The notes beneath the pieces are model-generated. The model worked only from the letters and a program-made list of their open reading frames with translations, did not search any database and had not been told where the DNA came from. A DNA stretch of 6,626 nucleotides from Chitinophaga pinensis (GTDB lineage Bacteria; Bacteroidota; Bacteroidia; Flavobacteriales; Flavobacteriaceae), in assembly GCA_943324925.2 (NCBI GenBank), contig CALPNL020000109.1:1-6626 (forward strand). Direction: 5' to 3'. A program made the translations under genes and the position numbers. Of this stretch, positions 1 to 6,347 are shown one piece after another (the first letter of the stretch is position 1; every line of letters begins with the position of its first letter).

Positions 1-760
1 ATGCTGATACAGGAGTAGGTCCCGCCATCGCATCTGGCAACCAAGTATACAATGGAATTTGAGCTGATTTTCCAGTTGCGCCAATAAATAAAGCTAAAGC
101 GGCAATGCCAACCCAAAAAAGAGTAGCTGGATTAGTACCTTCTAAAATGCGTTCATGAATTCCAATAAAATCGGCAGTGTTGAATAAACTTGCAATGATG
201 ATTATTCCAATAAGCAATCCTAAATCACCTATACGGTTCATGATGAATGCCTTTTTAGCGGCATCGTTATAGTCTTGGTTTTTATGCCAAAATCCAATTA
301 GCAAGTAAGAACAAAGTCCAACGCCTTCCCATCCGATAAACATAATTAGTAAATTACTACCCATTACAAGTGTAATCATGAAAAAGACAAACAGATTTAA
401 ATAGGCAAAAAACTTGTGTAAGTTCTCATCATCGTGCATGTAACTGATAGAATATAGATGAATTAATGAACCTATTCCAGTTACAAATAACAACCATAAA
501 AGTGATAATTGGTCCAATAGAAAACCAAATTTCACACTGAAATTGCTGAATTTTATCCAATCAAATAAGTTGATTACAATAGCTTGATGTGATTCGTTTA
601 CTTTTAGAAAAAAGAAAATGGAAACAGCAAATGAAACTACCACTGAAAGCGTTCCGATAGTTCCAGAAAGCGTTTTCCCCATTTTTTTTCCGAAGAAAAC
701 ATTGAATAAAAACCCTATAAAAGGGGATAATAGTAAGACTAAAGCTAAATTGGTATCCAT
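1..760 (-). CDS. nuoL: NADH-quinone oxidoreductase subunit L, N-terminal part (partial, 3' end outside window)
   Basis: This is the 5' part of nuoL, an antiporter-like proton-pumping subunit at the far end of the complex I membrane arm. Translation from the ATG at 760-758 begins MDTNLALVLLLSPFIGFLF and runs open for 253 codons to the left edge. I see about seven hydrophobic segments (roughly residues 3-21, 30-51, 78-103, 115-135, 137-158, 178-193, 212-230). The family signature GWEGVGLCSYLLIGFW carries the conserved TM5 glutamate at E145. ATGKSAQIPLYTWLPDAM carries the conserved TM7 lysine at K231, and GPTPVSA follows at the window edge. These match the ion-pair residues known in E. coli NuoL. 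The start is four bases after the nuoK stop, so the two genes are co-transcribed. The family is usually above 600 residues, so more than half the protein is missing here only because the window ends. MrpA-type antiporters share this fold, but the nuo context settles the assignment. Confidence 0.97.
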   Translation of the reverse strand, partial: MDTNLALVLLLSPFIGFLFNVFFGKKMGKTLSGTIGTLSVVVSFAVSIFFFLKVNESHQAIVINLFDWIKFSNFSVKFGFLLDQLSLLWLLFVTGIGSLIHLYSISYMHDDENLHKFFAYLNLFVFFMITLVMGSNLLIMFIGWEGVGLCSYLLIGFWHKNQDYNDAAKKAFIMNRIGDLGLLIGIIIIASLFNTADFIGIHERILEGTNPATLFWVGIAALALFIGATGKSAQIPLYTWLPDAMAGPTPVSA

Positions 761-764
761 TAAA

Positions 765-1085
765 TTATCCTTTTAAATTTTTTAAATTATCGATATCAAT
801 CGAACCTAGATTTCTAAATATTGAAACCAATATTGCCAATCCTACTGCAACTTCAGCTGCTGCAACTGCCATAGAGAAGAATACAAAAACTTGTCCTTGG
901 GCATCTTGGTGATAGGTAGAAAAGGCTACGAATAGTAAATTCACCGCATTTAGCATGATCTCAATTGACATAAATACGATAATAGCATTTCGTCTGTACA
1001 ATACTCCAAATACTCCAATACTAAAAAGTATTACAGCAAGGAAAATATAGTTTTCAATCCCTATTTGATTTAAAACATTGTTCAT
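765..1085 (-). CDS. nuoK: NADH-quinone oxidoreductase subunit K
   Basis: NuoK is a small membrane-arm subunit with three transmembrane helices, homologous to mitochondrial ND4L and to MrpC, and part of the proton translocation path. The product is 106 residues, close to the usual length of about 100. Hydrophobic helices lie at roughly residues 11-30, 34-57 and 67-90. The two buried glutamates important for proton transfer are both present: E42 in MSIEIMLNAVNLLF and E78 in AAAEVAVGLAIL, corresponding to E36 and E72 of E. coli NuoK. The short polar tail (SIDIDNLKNLKG) is unremarkable. The gene starts two bases beyond the last base of nuoJ, with one base between, and ends four bases before nuoL. 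No Shine-Dalgarno sequence is visible. MrpC is the only plausible alternative and is ruled out by context. Confidence 0.98.
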   Translation of the reverse strand: MNNVLNQIGIENYIFLAVILFSIGVFGVLYRRNAIIVFMSIEIMLNAVNLLFVAFSTYHQDAQGQVFVFFSMAVAAAEVAVGLAILVSIFRNLGSIDIDNLKNLKG

Positions 1086-1086
1086 A

Positions 1087-1599
1087 TTATTTTTGTATTT
1101 TTTCTTTCTTAGACAATAAAACAGTACCTATCATAGCCACTAAAAGTAGAATCGATGCAAATTCAAAAGGCACCATATATTCGTTTAGTAAAACGTTTCC
1201 TAACTTATTAATAGATTGAAAATCTTCGCCAGTTGCATCATATTCACCCATAATTGGTTTTGAATTTACAAATAGTGCGATTAAAATAGCGCAAGTTAAA
1301 CCAAACATTATGATGGCTCCTAAACGGGTTACACGAGGTTTGTGAACTTCATTTTCTTTGTTCAAATTCATTAACATGATCGTAAATAAGAATAAAATCA
1401 TAATTGCTCCGGAATACACTATAATATGAACTACTGCCAAAAACTGTGAATTCAATAATAGGTAATGACCTGCAATTGAGAAAAAGCAAATCACCAAATA
1501 GATGGCACTATGAATTGGGTTTTTAGTGAAAACCGTCAAAAAAGCGGTCGATAAGGTTATCGCTGCTAATACACAAAAAATTATTAGAAATGGAGTCAT
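1087..1599 (-). CDS. nuoJ: NADH-quinone oxidoreductase subunit J
   Basis: NuoJ is a five-helix membrane subunit homologous to mitochondrial ND6, placed between the quinone-site region and the antiporter-like subunits. The 170-residue product has hydrophobic segments at about residues 2-24, 30-49, 54-78, 93-112 and 142-163. The third contains VHIIVYSGAIMILFLF, the conserved region that forms the pi-bulge helix in known structures, with Y62 and G64 at the expected places. The last helix region, NEYMVPFEFASILLLVAMIG, is also a family signature. A loop between helices 4 and 5 (about residues 113-140) is polar and acidic. The ATG overlaps the nuoI stop by one base (TAATG), which suggests coupled translation. 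Only one base separates the gene from nuoK. Confidence 0.97.
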   Translation of the reverse strand: MTPFLIIFCVLAAITLSTAFLTVFTKNPIHSAIYLVICFFSIAGHYLLLNSQFLAVVHIIVYSGAIMILFLFTIMLMNLNKENEVHKPRVTRLGAIIMFGLTCAILIALFVNSKPIMGEYDATGEDFQSINKLGNVLLNEYMVPFEFASILLLVAMIGTVLLSKKEKIQK

Positions 1600-2144
1600 T
1601 AGTTGGCGTTGTTAAGTTGAGCGTTTTGCATAGCAACATCCAAAGGCATCACTAAGCGGTCTTTTCCAAAAATAAAATCTTCTCTTTCATAGCTTGAAGG
1701 AACCAATTCCTTAGAAATAGTAAGGTAAATAGCGTCTTTCGGACACGCTTCCTCACACAATCCACAGAAAATACAACGCAACATATTAATTTCATAAATC
1801 GAAGCATATTTTTCCTCACGGTACAAATGCATCTCGTTGGCTTTGCGTTCTTCCGCCTTCATTGTAATAGCTTCCGCTGGGCAGGACAAAGCACACAACC
1901 CACAAGCAGTACAGTTTTCACGTCCTTGTTCGTCCCGTTTCAATTGGTGTTGGCCACGGTAAACAGGGCTCATTTCTCGAACTTGCTCTGGATATTGAAT
2001 AGTTACTTTTCTACGAAACAAGTGTTGGATTGTAATAATCAAACCTTTAATTATCGCAAGCAAATACATGCTTTCCAAAAAAGTCATTTTCTTGTTAGAA
2101 ACTTCTTTTTTTCTTCCCGATAAGGAGATACTTTGTATTGACAT
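1599..2144 (-). CDS. nuoI: NADH-quinone oxidoreductase subunit I (two 4Fe-4S clusters)
   Basis: NuoI is the ferredoxin-like subunit that carries clusters N6a and N6b, passing electrons from the NuoG side towards N2 and quinone. The 181-residue product has two complete 8Fe ferredoxin motifs: CTACGLCALSCP with C78, C81, C84 and C88, and CIFCGLCEEACP with C124, C127, C130 and C134. An amphipathic or hydrophobic stretch at about residues 21-43 fits the membrane-facing N-terminal helix of the family, and YPEQ at 51-54 is a conserved landmark. The N-terminus is about 19 residues longer than E. coli NuoI. A second ATG at codon 20 (2087-2085) is an alternative start with an equally A-rich leader, but I keep the first because the extension resembles what I recall of flavobacterial NuoI. 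The gene follows a 103-base spacer holding a structured element and overlaps nuoJ by one base. Confidence 0.96.
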   Translation of the reverse strand: MSIQSISLSGRKKEVSNKKMTFLESMYLLAIIKGLIITIQHLFRRKVTIQYPEQVREMSPVYRGQHQLKRDEQGRENCTACGLCALSCPAEAITMKAEERKANEMHLYREEKYASIYEINMLRCIFCGLCEEACPKDAIYLTISKELVPSSYEREDFIFGKDRLVMPLDVAMQNAQLNNAN

Positions 2145-2160
2145 TTTTATTTTTTTATTT

Positions 2161-2239
2161 GAAGCTTTATCCTGCTTTCCGTTTCAATCCACGCTAAAAG
2201 GCGTGGGATTTACACTGCAATCAGGGCTAGGGCTTTTCG
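2161..2239 (-). repeat. Structured intergenic element between nuoH and nuoI (nested inverted repeats)
   Basis: This element fills most of the 103-base spacer between nuoH and nuoI and is transcribed with the operon. Three nested pairings are visible, given in plus-strand positions. The inner stem pairs 2186-2194 (AATCCACGC) with 2201-2210 (GCGTGGGATT) with one bulged base and a six-base loop. A middle stem pairs 2171-2174 (CCTG) with 2222-2225 (CAGG), 11 bases from the inner stem on both sides. An outer stem pairs 2162-2165 (AAGC) with 2232-2235 (GCTT). There is no long U-run directly after the inner stem on the minus strand, so it does not look like a standard intrinsic terminator. From memory, similar segments (AGCCCTGATTGCAGTG before and GGAAAGCAGGA after a variable hairpin) recur between genes in flavobacterial genomes, so I call it a dispersed repeat. 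That recurrence cannot be shown from this window. Its function is unknown; RNA processing or tuning of nuoI translation is conjecture. Confidence 0.6.
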
Positions 2240-2247
2240 TATTTAAA

Positions 2248-3303
2248 TTAAAATCCTAAATAAGCAATTATTTCGTGTCTTAAAATTACAATTCCTGTAA
2301 TCATAATATTCACAATCGATAATGGAATTAATATTCTCCATCCCAAATGCATCAATTGATCGTATCTAAATCTTGGAATTGTCCAACGTACCCACATGTA
2401 GAAAAATATGAATCCACATATTTTTATAAATAAGGCTACAATACCTAAAACATTAGCAATATTCACTCCCCAATTTTCAACCGCCCAACTCATTCCTGGA
2501 TAATTATATCCACCGAAGAATAAAACCGCTAAAATGGTAGACGAGATAAACATATTCGCATATTCAGCAAATAAGTAGAAACCCATTTTCATTGAAGAAT
2601 ATTCGGTGTGATAGCCACCAATTAATTCGGTTTCACATTCCGCTAAATCAAATGGTGTTCTGTTGGTTTCTGCAAAAGCACAAATTAAAAAGATCAAGAA
2701 CGACAACGGTTGGTAAAATACATTCCAGTTCATCCCTTCTTGTTGTGCCGAGATTTCTCTTAAACTCAATGTACCTGTCATCATTAATAATGCAATTATC
2801 GAAAGCCCCATCGCTACTTCATAGGAAATCATTTGCGAAGCAGCACGAATTGCTCCTATCAAAGAGAATTTATTATTGGAAGCCCAACCGCCTATCATAA
2901 TTCCATACACTCCTACTGAAACTACTGCGAAAACATATAAAACCGCCACATTAATATCGGTTGCTTGAAGTAAAATATCTCTACCAAAAAGATGTAATTT
3001 ATCCCCCCAAGGAATTACAGCACTAGTCATTAACGCCGTACTCATAGCAATTGCTGGCCCTACTACAAATAGGAATTTATTGGGTGTGTTTGGTTCAAAC
3101 TCTTCTTTAGAAAACAATTTTAATCCATCGGCAAGGGGTTGGAATAATCCAAGTGGACCCGCTCTGTTAGGGCCAATTCTGTCTTGTAACCAAGCAGCCA
3201 CTTTACGCTCTGCCCAAGTAGAATACATTGCCATCAACATCGTAATTGCAAAAACAACTAAAATGATGACACTTTTTTCAATTATAATAGTAGTATCCAT
3301 CAT
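2248..3303 (-). CDS. nuoH: NADH-quinone oxidoreductase subunit H
   Basis: NuoH (mitochondrial ND1 homologue) is the membrane subunit that builds the quinone channel under NuoB and NuoD and links quinone reduction to proton pumping. The 351-residue product has about eight hydrophobic segments (roughly 8-28, 76-98, 115-138, 162-177, 197-211, 241-266, 283-305, 323-341). The cytoplasmic signature AERKVAAWLQDRIGPNRAGP (residues 31-50) is intact. So is the glutamate-rich loop at residues 209-234, AFAETNRTPFDLAECETELI followed by GGYHTE, whose acidic residues line the quinone cavity in known structures. E. coli NuoH is 325 residues; the extra length is spread over loops. The gene begins directly after the nuoG stop (TAGATGATG). 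Two adjacent ATGs, 3303-3301 and 3300-3298, are possible starts and differ by one residue. It is followed by the structured spacer before nuoI. Confidence 0.98.
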   Translation of the reverse strand: MMDTTIIIEKSVIILVVFAITMLMAMYSTWAERKVAAWLQDRIGPNRAGPLGLFQPLADGLKLFSKEEFEPNTPNKFLFVVGPAIAMSTALMTSAVIPWGDKLHLFGRDILLQATDINVAVLYVFAVVSVGVYGIMIGGWASNNKFSLIGAIRAASQMISYEVAMGLSIIALLMMTGTLSLREISAQQEGMNWNVFYQPLSFLIFLICAFAETNRTPFDLAECETELIGGYHTEYSSMKMGFYLFAEYANMFISSTILAVLFFGGYNYPGMSWAVENWGVNIANVLGIVALFIKICGFIFFYMWVRWTIPRFRYDQLMHLGWRILIPLSIVNIMITGIVILRHEIIAYLGF

Positions 3304-4347
3304 CTAAAGATTACCTTTTTGAAATTCTTGCTCTTCTTCTTTGCTCATCGGCACCTCAGTCATACTGATTTTTTTACGGTCTTGGTCTCTTCCTTTTAAG
3401 ATTCCCATTTCTGTAGCAATATGAACCGGTTGTAATTCTCTGTTGTATTTGTTTTGATTGATAACAGAATCTTTCTCAAATTTTCTAGGTCCTTCAATTA
3501 CCCAATCCGAAACTTCTTTGTGATCAAAACGACATCCGTTGCAAATGAATTCTTCCACTTCATGGTACTCGTCTTTTCTTCCAGTTACTCTTTGAATTTC
3601 GTCACCAAACATCCAAACAGTAGTCTTCCCGCAGCATTTATCGCAATCCCTGTGCGCATTATAAGGTTTGTTAAACCAAACTCTCGATTTGAATCGGAAG
3701 GTTTTATCGGTTAAAGCCCCCACAGGACAAACGTCAATCATGTTTCCTGAAAATTCGTTGTCTATGGCTTTTGATATACAAGTGGAAATATTAGAGTGAT
3801 CTCCTCTATCCATTACACCGTGAACGCGATTGTCCGTCAATTGATCGGCAACCATCACACATCGGTAGCAAAGGATACAACGATTCATGTGCAATTGAAT
3901 ATTTGGACCAATATCTTCCGGTTCAAAAGTTCTTTTTTCTTCAATGAATCTTGTTTCAGATTTCCCGTGTTTGAAACTTAAATTTTGCAAATCACATTCT
4001 CCTGCTTGATCGCAAACAGGGCAATCTAAAGGGTGGTTGATCAATAAGAATTCGGTCACCGATTTTCTCGCTTCCGTTACTCTTTCTGATGAGGTACTGT
4101 TCACTTCCATTCCATCTTGACATCCTGTTACACAAGAAGCCACTAGTTTTGGCATCGGTCTTGGGTCTGCTTCGCTTCCTTTTGCTACTTCCACTAAACA
4201 ACAACGGCATTTTCCACCACTTCCTTTTAGTTTTGAATAATAGCACATTGCTGGAGGAACGCTTTCGCCACCAATCATACGCGCAGCTTGCAGGATGGTT
4301 GTTCCTGGTGCTACTTCAATCGCTTGACCATCTATAGTTACTTTCAT
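3304..4347 (-). CDS. nuoG: Short NADH-quinone oxidoreductase subunit G (iron-sulfur part only)
   Basis: This is a 347-residue NuoG that keeps the iron-sulfur half of the family and lacks the large C-terminal molybdopterin-oxidoreductase-like domain; E. coli NuoG is about 900 residues. It relays electrons from NuoF towards NuoI. A 2Fe-2S ferredoxin domain at the N-terminus has C35, C47, C50 and C72 as likely N1b ligands. Next is the His-Cys3 site for N5 (H105, C109, C112, C118), then the N4 site C157, C160, C163 with C207 in VCPVGALTD. Residues 235-272 correspond to the N7-binding start of the missing domain but carry C235, C238, C239, C269 and C272, not the usual CxxCxxxC spacing. The last 60 or so residues are polar and charged. 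No remnant of the lost domain follows, since nuoH starts on the next base, so this looks like a settled lineage form and not a fresh frameshift. The gene starts 17 bases after nuoF. Confidence 0.95.
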   Translation of the reverse strand: MKVTIDGQAIEVAPGTTILQAARMIGGESVPPAMCYYSKLKGSGGKCRCCLVEVAKGSEADPRPMPKLVASCVTGCQDGMEVNSTSSERVTEARKSVTEFLLINHPLDCPVCDQAGECDLQNLSFKHGKSETRFIEEKRTFEPEDIGPNIQLHMNRCILCYRCVMVADQLTDNRVHGVMDRGDHSNISTCISKAIDNEFSGNMIDVCPVGALTDKTFRFKSRVWFNKPYNAHRDCDKCCGKTTVWMFGDEIQRVTGRKDEYHEVEEFICNGCRFDHKEVSDWVIEGPRKFEKDSVINQNKYNRELQPVHIATEMGILKGRDQDRKKISMTEVPMSKEEEQEFQKGNL

Positions 4348-4364
4348 TTCTTATGACTTAACTT

Positions 4365-5732
4365 TTATACTGTTAATTTAGAAACCATATGCTTCACCTT
4401 TTCAAAAGGCTCTGCCACAAAGTGATCTCTATTTTTTATTTTTTCTGGGAATCGAATATGGTATTCAAACTCGTCTCTAAAGTGACGTATTGCAGAAGCC
4501 ACGGGCCAAGCTGCAGCATCACCTAAAGGGCAAATGGTATTTCCTTCAATTTTGCTTTGAATGCTCAAAAGCAAATCGATATCTTCCTCACGTCCGTGAC
4601 CGTTTTCAATTCGGTGCAATACTTTTTCCATCCATCCTGTACCTTCACGACAAGGAGAACATTGACCACAACTTTCATGATGGTAAAATCTTGAAAAATT
4701 CCATGTATTTCTAACCATACAAGAAGTGTCGTTGTAGACAATAAAACCTCCTGATCCTAACATGGAACCCGATACAAATCCACCGTCACTTAATGATTCG
4801 TAGGTCATTAATCGGTCTTCACCATTTGCTGTTTTGTAAATTAAATCAGCTGGTAAAACTGGAACAGAACTTCCTCCAGGCACGAATGCTTTTAACGGGC
4901 GATCAGAACTCATTCCGCCTAAATATTCATCAGAATTCATGAATTCGTAAACGCTTAATCCCAATTCAATTTCATAAACTCCCGGATTTTTAATATGTCC
5001 TGAAGCCGAAATTAATTTAGTTCCTGTAGAACGACCAATACCAATTTTAGCATAATCTTCACCTGAATTATTGATAATCCAAGGCACAGCAGCAATAGTT
5101 TCTACATTGTTCACCACCGTTGGATTAGCCCAAAGCCCTGAAATTGCTGGAAATGGAGGCTTGATTCTTGGATTTCCTCTTTTTCCTTCCAATGATTCAA
5201 TCAGTGCTGTTTCTTCTCCACAGATATAGGCTCCAGCGCCAATTTGAACATACAATTCCAAATCATAACCTGATCCTAATATATTTTTTCCTAACCATCC
5301 TGCCGCTTTTGCTTCGGCGATGGCTCTTTCTAATATTTTGTAAACCCACATGTATTCTCCACGAATATAGATGTAGGATAAATTGGCTCCCAACGCAAAA
5401 CTTGAGGTAATCATTCCTTCAATTAATAAGTGAGGAATGTATTCCATCAAATAGCGGTCTTTGAAAGTCCCTGGTTCTGACTCATCAGCATTACATACTA
5501 GATGTCTTGGCTTTCCTGATTTTTTATCTATGAAACTCCATTTCATACCCGCTGGAAAACCTGCTCCACCACGACCACGAAGTCCTGAAGTTTTCACTTC
5601 TTCAACTACTTCATCAGGTGTCATTTTTTTTATCGCTTTTTCTACTGATGCATAACCACCATTTTGACGGTAAACTTCGTAGGTGCGAATTCCTGGAACA
5701 TTAATTTTGTCTAATAATATTTTTTGTGACAT
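4365..5732 (-). CDS. nuoF: NADH-quinone oxidoreductase subunit F (NADH- and FMN-binding)
   Basis: NuoF oxidises NADH, holds FMN and cluster N3, and passes electrons on to NuoG. I chose the ATG at 5732-5730, giving 455 residues beginning MSQKILLDKINVPGIRTYEV. A longer reading from 5777 adds 15 residues (MLIVKKIKLRYTINN) but would overlap nuoE by 44 bases, and those residues do not resemble the family. Visible motifs are the glycine-rich GLRGRGGAGFPAGMKWSF (residues 50-67), CNADESEPGTFKDR (80-93) and GAGAYICGEETALIESLEG (165-183), all parts of the NADH and FMN site. The N3 ligands are C355, C358 and C361 in ESCGQCSPCREG plus C401 in ICPLGD. The segment at about 298-325 is somewhat longer than in mitochondrial or Thermus homologues. 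One base separates the start from the nuoE stop. HoxF and formate dehydrogenase beta subunits share the fold, but the operon fixes the identity. Confidence 0.98.
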   Translation of the reverse strand: MSQKILLDKINVPGIRTYEVYRQNGGYASVEKAIKKMTPDEVVEEVKTSGLRGRGGAGFPAGMKWSFIDKKSGKPRHLVCNADESEPGTFKDRYLMEYIPHLLIEGMITSSFALGANLSYIYIRGEYMWVYKILERAIAEAKAAGWLGKNILGSGYDLELYVQIGAGAYICGEETALIESLEGKRGNPRIKPPFPAISGLWANPTVVNNVETIAAVPWIINNSGEDYAKIGIGRSTGTKLISASGHIKNPGVYEIELGLSVYEFMNSDEYLGGMSSDRPLKAFVPGGSSVPVLPADLIYKTANGEDRLMTYESLSDGGFVSGSMLGSGGFIVYNDTSCMVRNTWNFSRFYHHESCGQCSPCREGTGWMEKVLHRIENGHGREEDIDLLLSIQSKIEGNTICPLGDAAAWPVASAIRHFRDEFEYHIRFPEKIKNRDHFVAEPFEKVKHMVSKLTV

Positions 5733-5733
5733 A

Positions 5734-6264
5734 TTATTTATCGTGTAACGTAATTTTATCTTCTTTACAATCAACAATCAATTGATCGATTTTTTCTTTG
5801 GTAAGATGTTCTTTATAGAAATCACCTAATTGCATCATTGGAGCATAACCGCAAGCGCCTAAACATTCTACACCACGAACTTCAAAAAGTCCGTCTGCAG
5901 TTGGTTCACCCACTTTTACTCCTAATTTATTGCAAGTGTAATCCATCAAATCTTCCACTCCATTCAAACAACAAGGAGAGGTTTGACAAAATTCAAACAT
6001 GTATTTTCCAATTGGTCTTTGGTTGTACATCGTATAAAATGAAACTACTTCATAAACTTCAACAGGTTTAATATGAAGAATTTCGGCTACTTTATCCATT
6101 AATTCTATACTCAACCAATTGTCATGAGCATCTTGAACTTCATGTAAAACTGGCAATAAAGCCGATTTTCTCTTATCTTCAGGATAATGACTGATCAACT
6201 CATTGATGCGAGTCATCAAAGCATCAGTGATATTAATTTCTTGTTTGTAATGTGTATGTTCCAT
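5734..6264 (-). CDS. nuoE: NADH-quinone oxidoreductase subunit E (2Fe-2S cluster N1a)
   Basis: NuoE is the thioredoxin-fold subunit that binds the 2Fe-2S cluster N1a next to the FMN of NuoF (mitochondrial 24-kDa homologue). The 176-residue product is close to the usual length (166 in E. coli). An N-terminal helical part (about residues 12-85) includes the landmarks LLPVLHEVQDAHDNWL and VEVYEVVSFYTMYNQRPIGK. The cluster ligands are C93 and C98 in FCQTSPC and C134 and C138 in VECLGACGYAP, matching the spacing in E. coli. A short hydrophilic tail follows about residue 160. The start at 6264 gives a family-like N-terminus and lies 83 bases after the nuoD stop. That spacer is AT-rich and carries short repeats. 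The leader just before the ATG is A/T only, with no Shine-Dalgarno sequence. The stop is one base from the nuoF start. Confidence 0.98.
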   Translation of the reverse strand: MEHTHYKQEINITDALMTRINELISHYPEDKRKSALLPVLHEVQDAHDNWLSIELMDKVAEILHIKPVEVYEVVSFYTMYNQRPIGKYMFEFCQTSPCCLNGVEDLMDYTCNKLGVKVGEPTADGLFEVRGVECLGACGYAPMMQLGDFYKEHLTKEKIDQLIVDCKEDKITLHDK

Positions 6265-6347
6265 TTTTTATTATTTTGAATTCTGAATTTTAAGTTTTAA
6301 ATGAAAGTGATTCTTTTATAATTTATAATTCAAAATTTATAATTTTT
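6265..6347. repeat. AT-rich intergenic spacer with short direct and inverted repeats (nuoD-nuoE)
   Basis: This 83-base gap between nuoD and nuoE is almost entirely A and T. It contains an 11-base direct repeat, AATTTATAATT, at 6320-6330 and 6334-6344, separated by three bases. It also has a 10-base perfect inverted repeat, ATTTTGAATT at 6273-6282 with AATTCAAAAT at 6327-6336. GAATT also recurs at 6278-6282 and 6285-6289. The arms of the inverted repeat could pair in RNA with a 44-base loop, but the pairing is nearly all A-U and weak. Repetitive AT spacers of this style are common between flavobacterial genes in my recollection. I see no convincing promoter or terminator and no coding potential. 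Confidence 0.55.

Noticed and set aside
2181..2210. Possible CRISPR repeat, from GTTTCAATCCACGC and the adjacent hairpin
   Set aside because: Only one copy is present, with no second repeat at spacer distance and no cas gene. It is better explained as part of the nuoH-nuoI intergenic element.
2186..2210. Inner hairpin as an intrinsic terminator
   Set aside because: On the transcribed strand the stem is followed by GAAACGGAAAGC, not a U-run, and nuoI, nuoJ, nuoK and nuoL continue downstream in the same operon.
1827..2259. Plus-strand reading frames opposite nuoI and the spacer (98 and 63 codons)
   Set aside because: They lie antisense to a strongly supported gene and its spacer, show no recognisable domain, and are probably chance frames.
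3992..4246. Minus-strand 84-codon frame inside nuoG
   Set aside because: It is an alternative frame within the N1b, N5 and linker coding region of nuoG, which has all its ligand motifs in the main frame.
5733..5777. Upstream start for nuoF adding 15 residues
   Set aside because: It would overlap nuoE by 44 bases and the added residues do not resemble the family. The ATG at 5732 gives a typical N-terminus one base after the nuoE stop.
6320..6347. Bacteroidota-type promoter (TAnnTTTG) for nuoE
   Set aside because: On the minus strand TATAAATTTTG is close, but the spacing between TA and TTTG is off by one and no upstream TTG box is clear. In such AT-rich DNA a near match is expected by chance.
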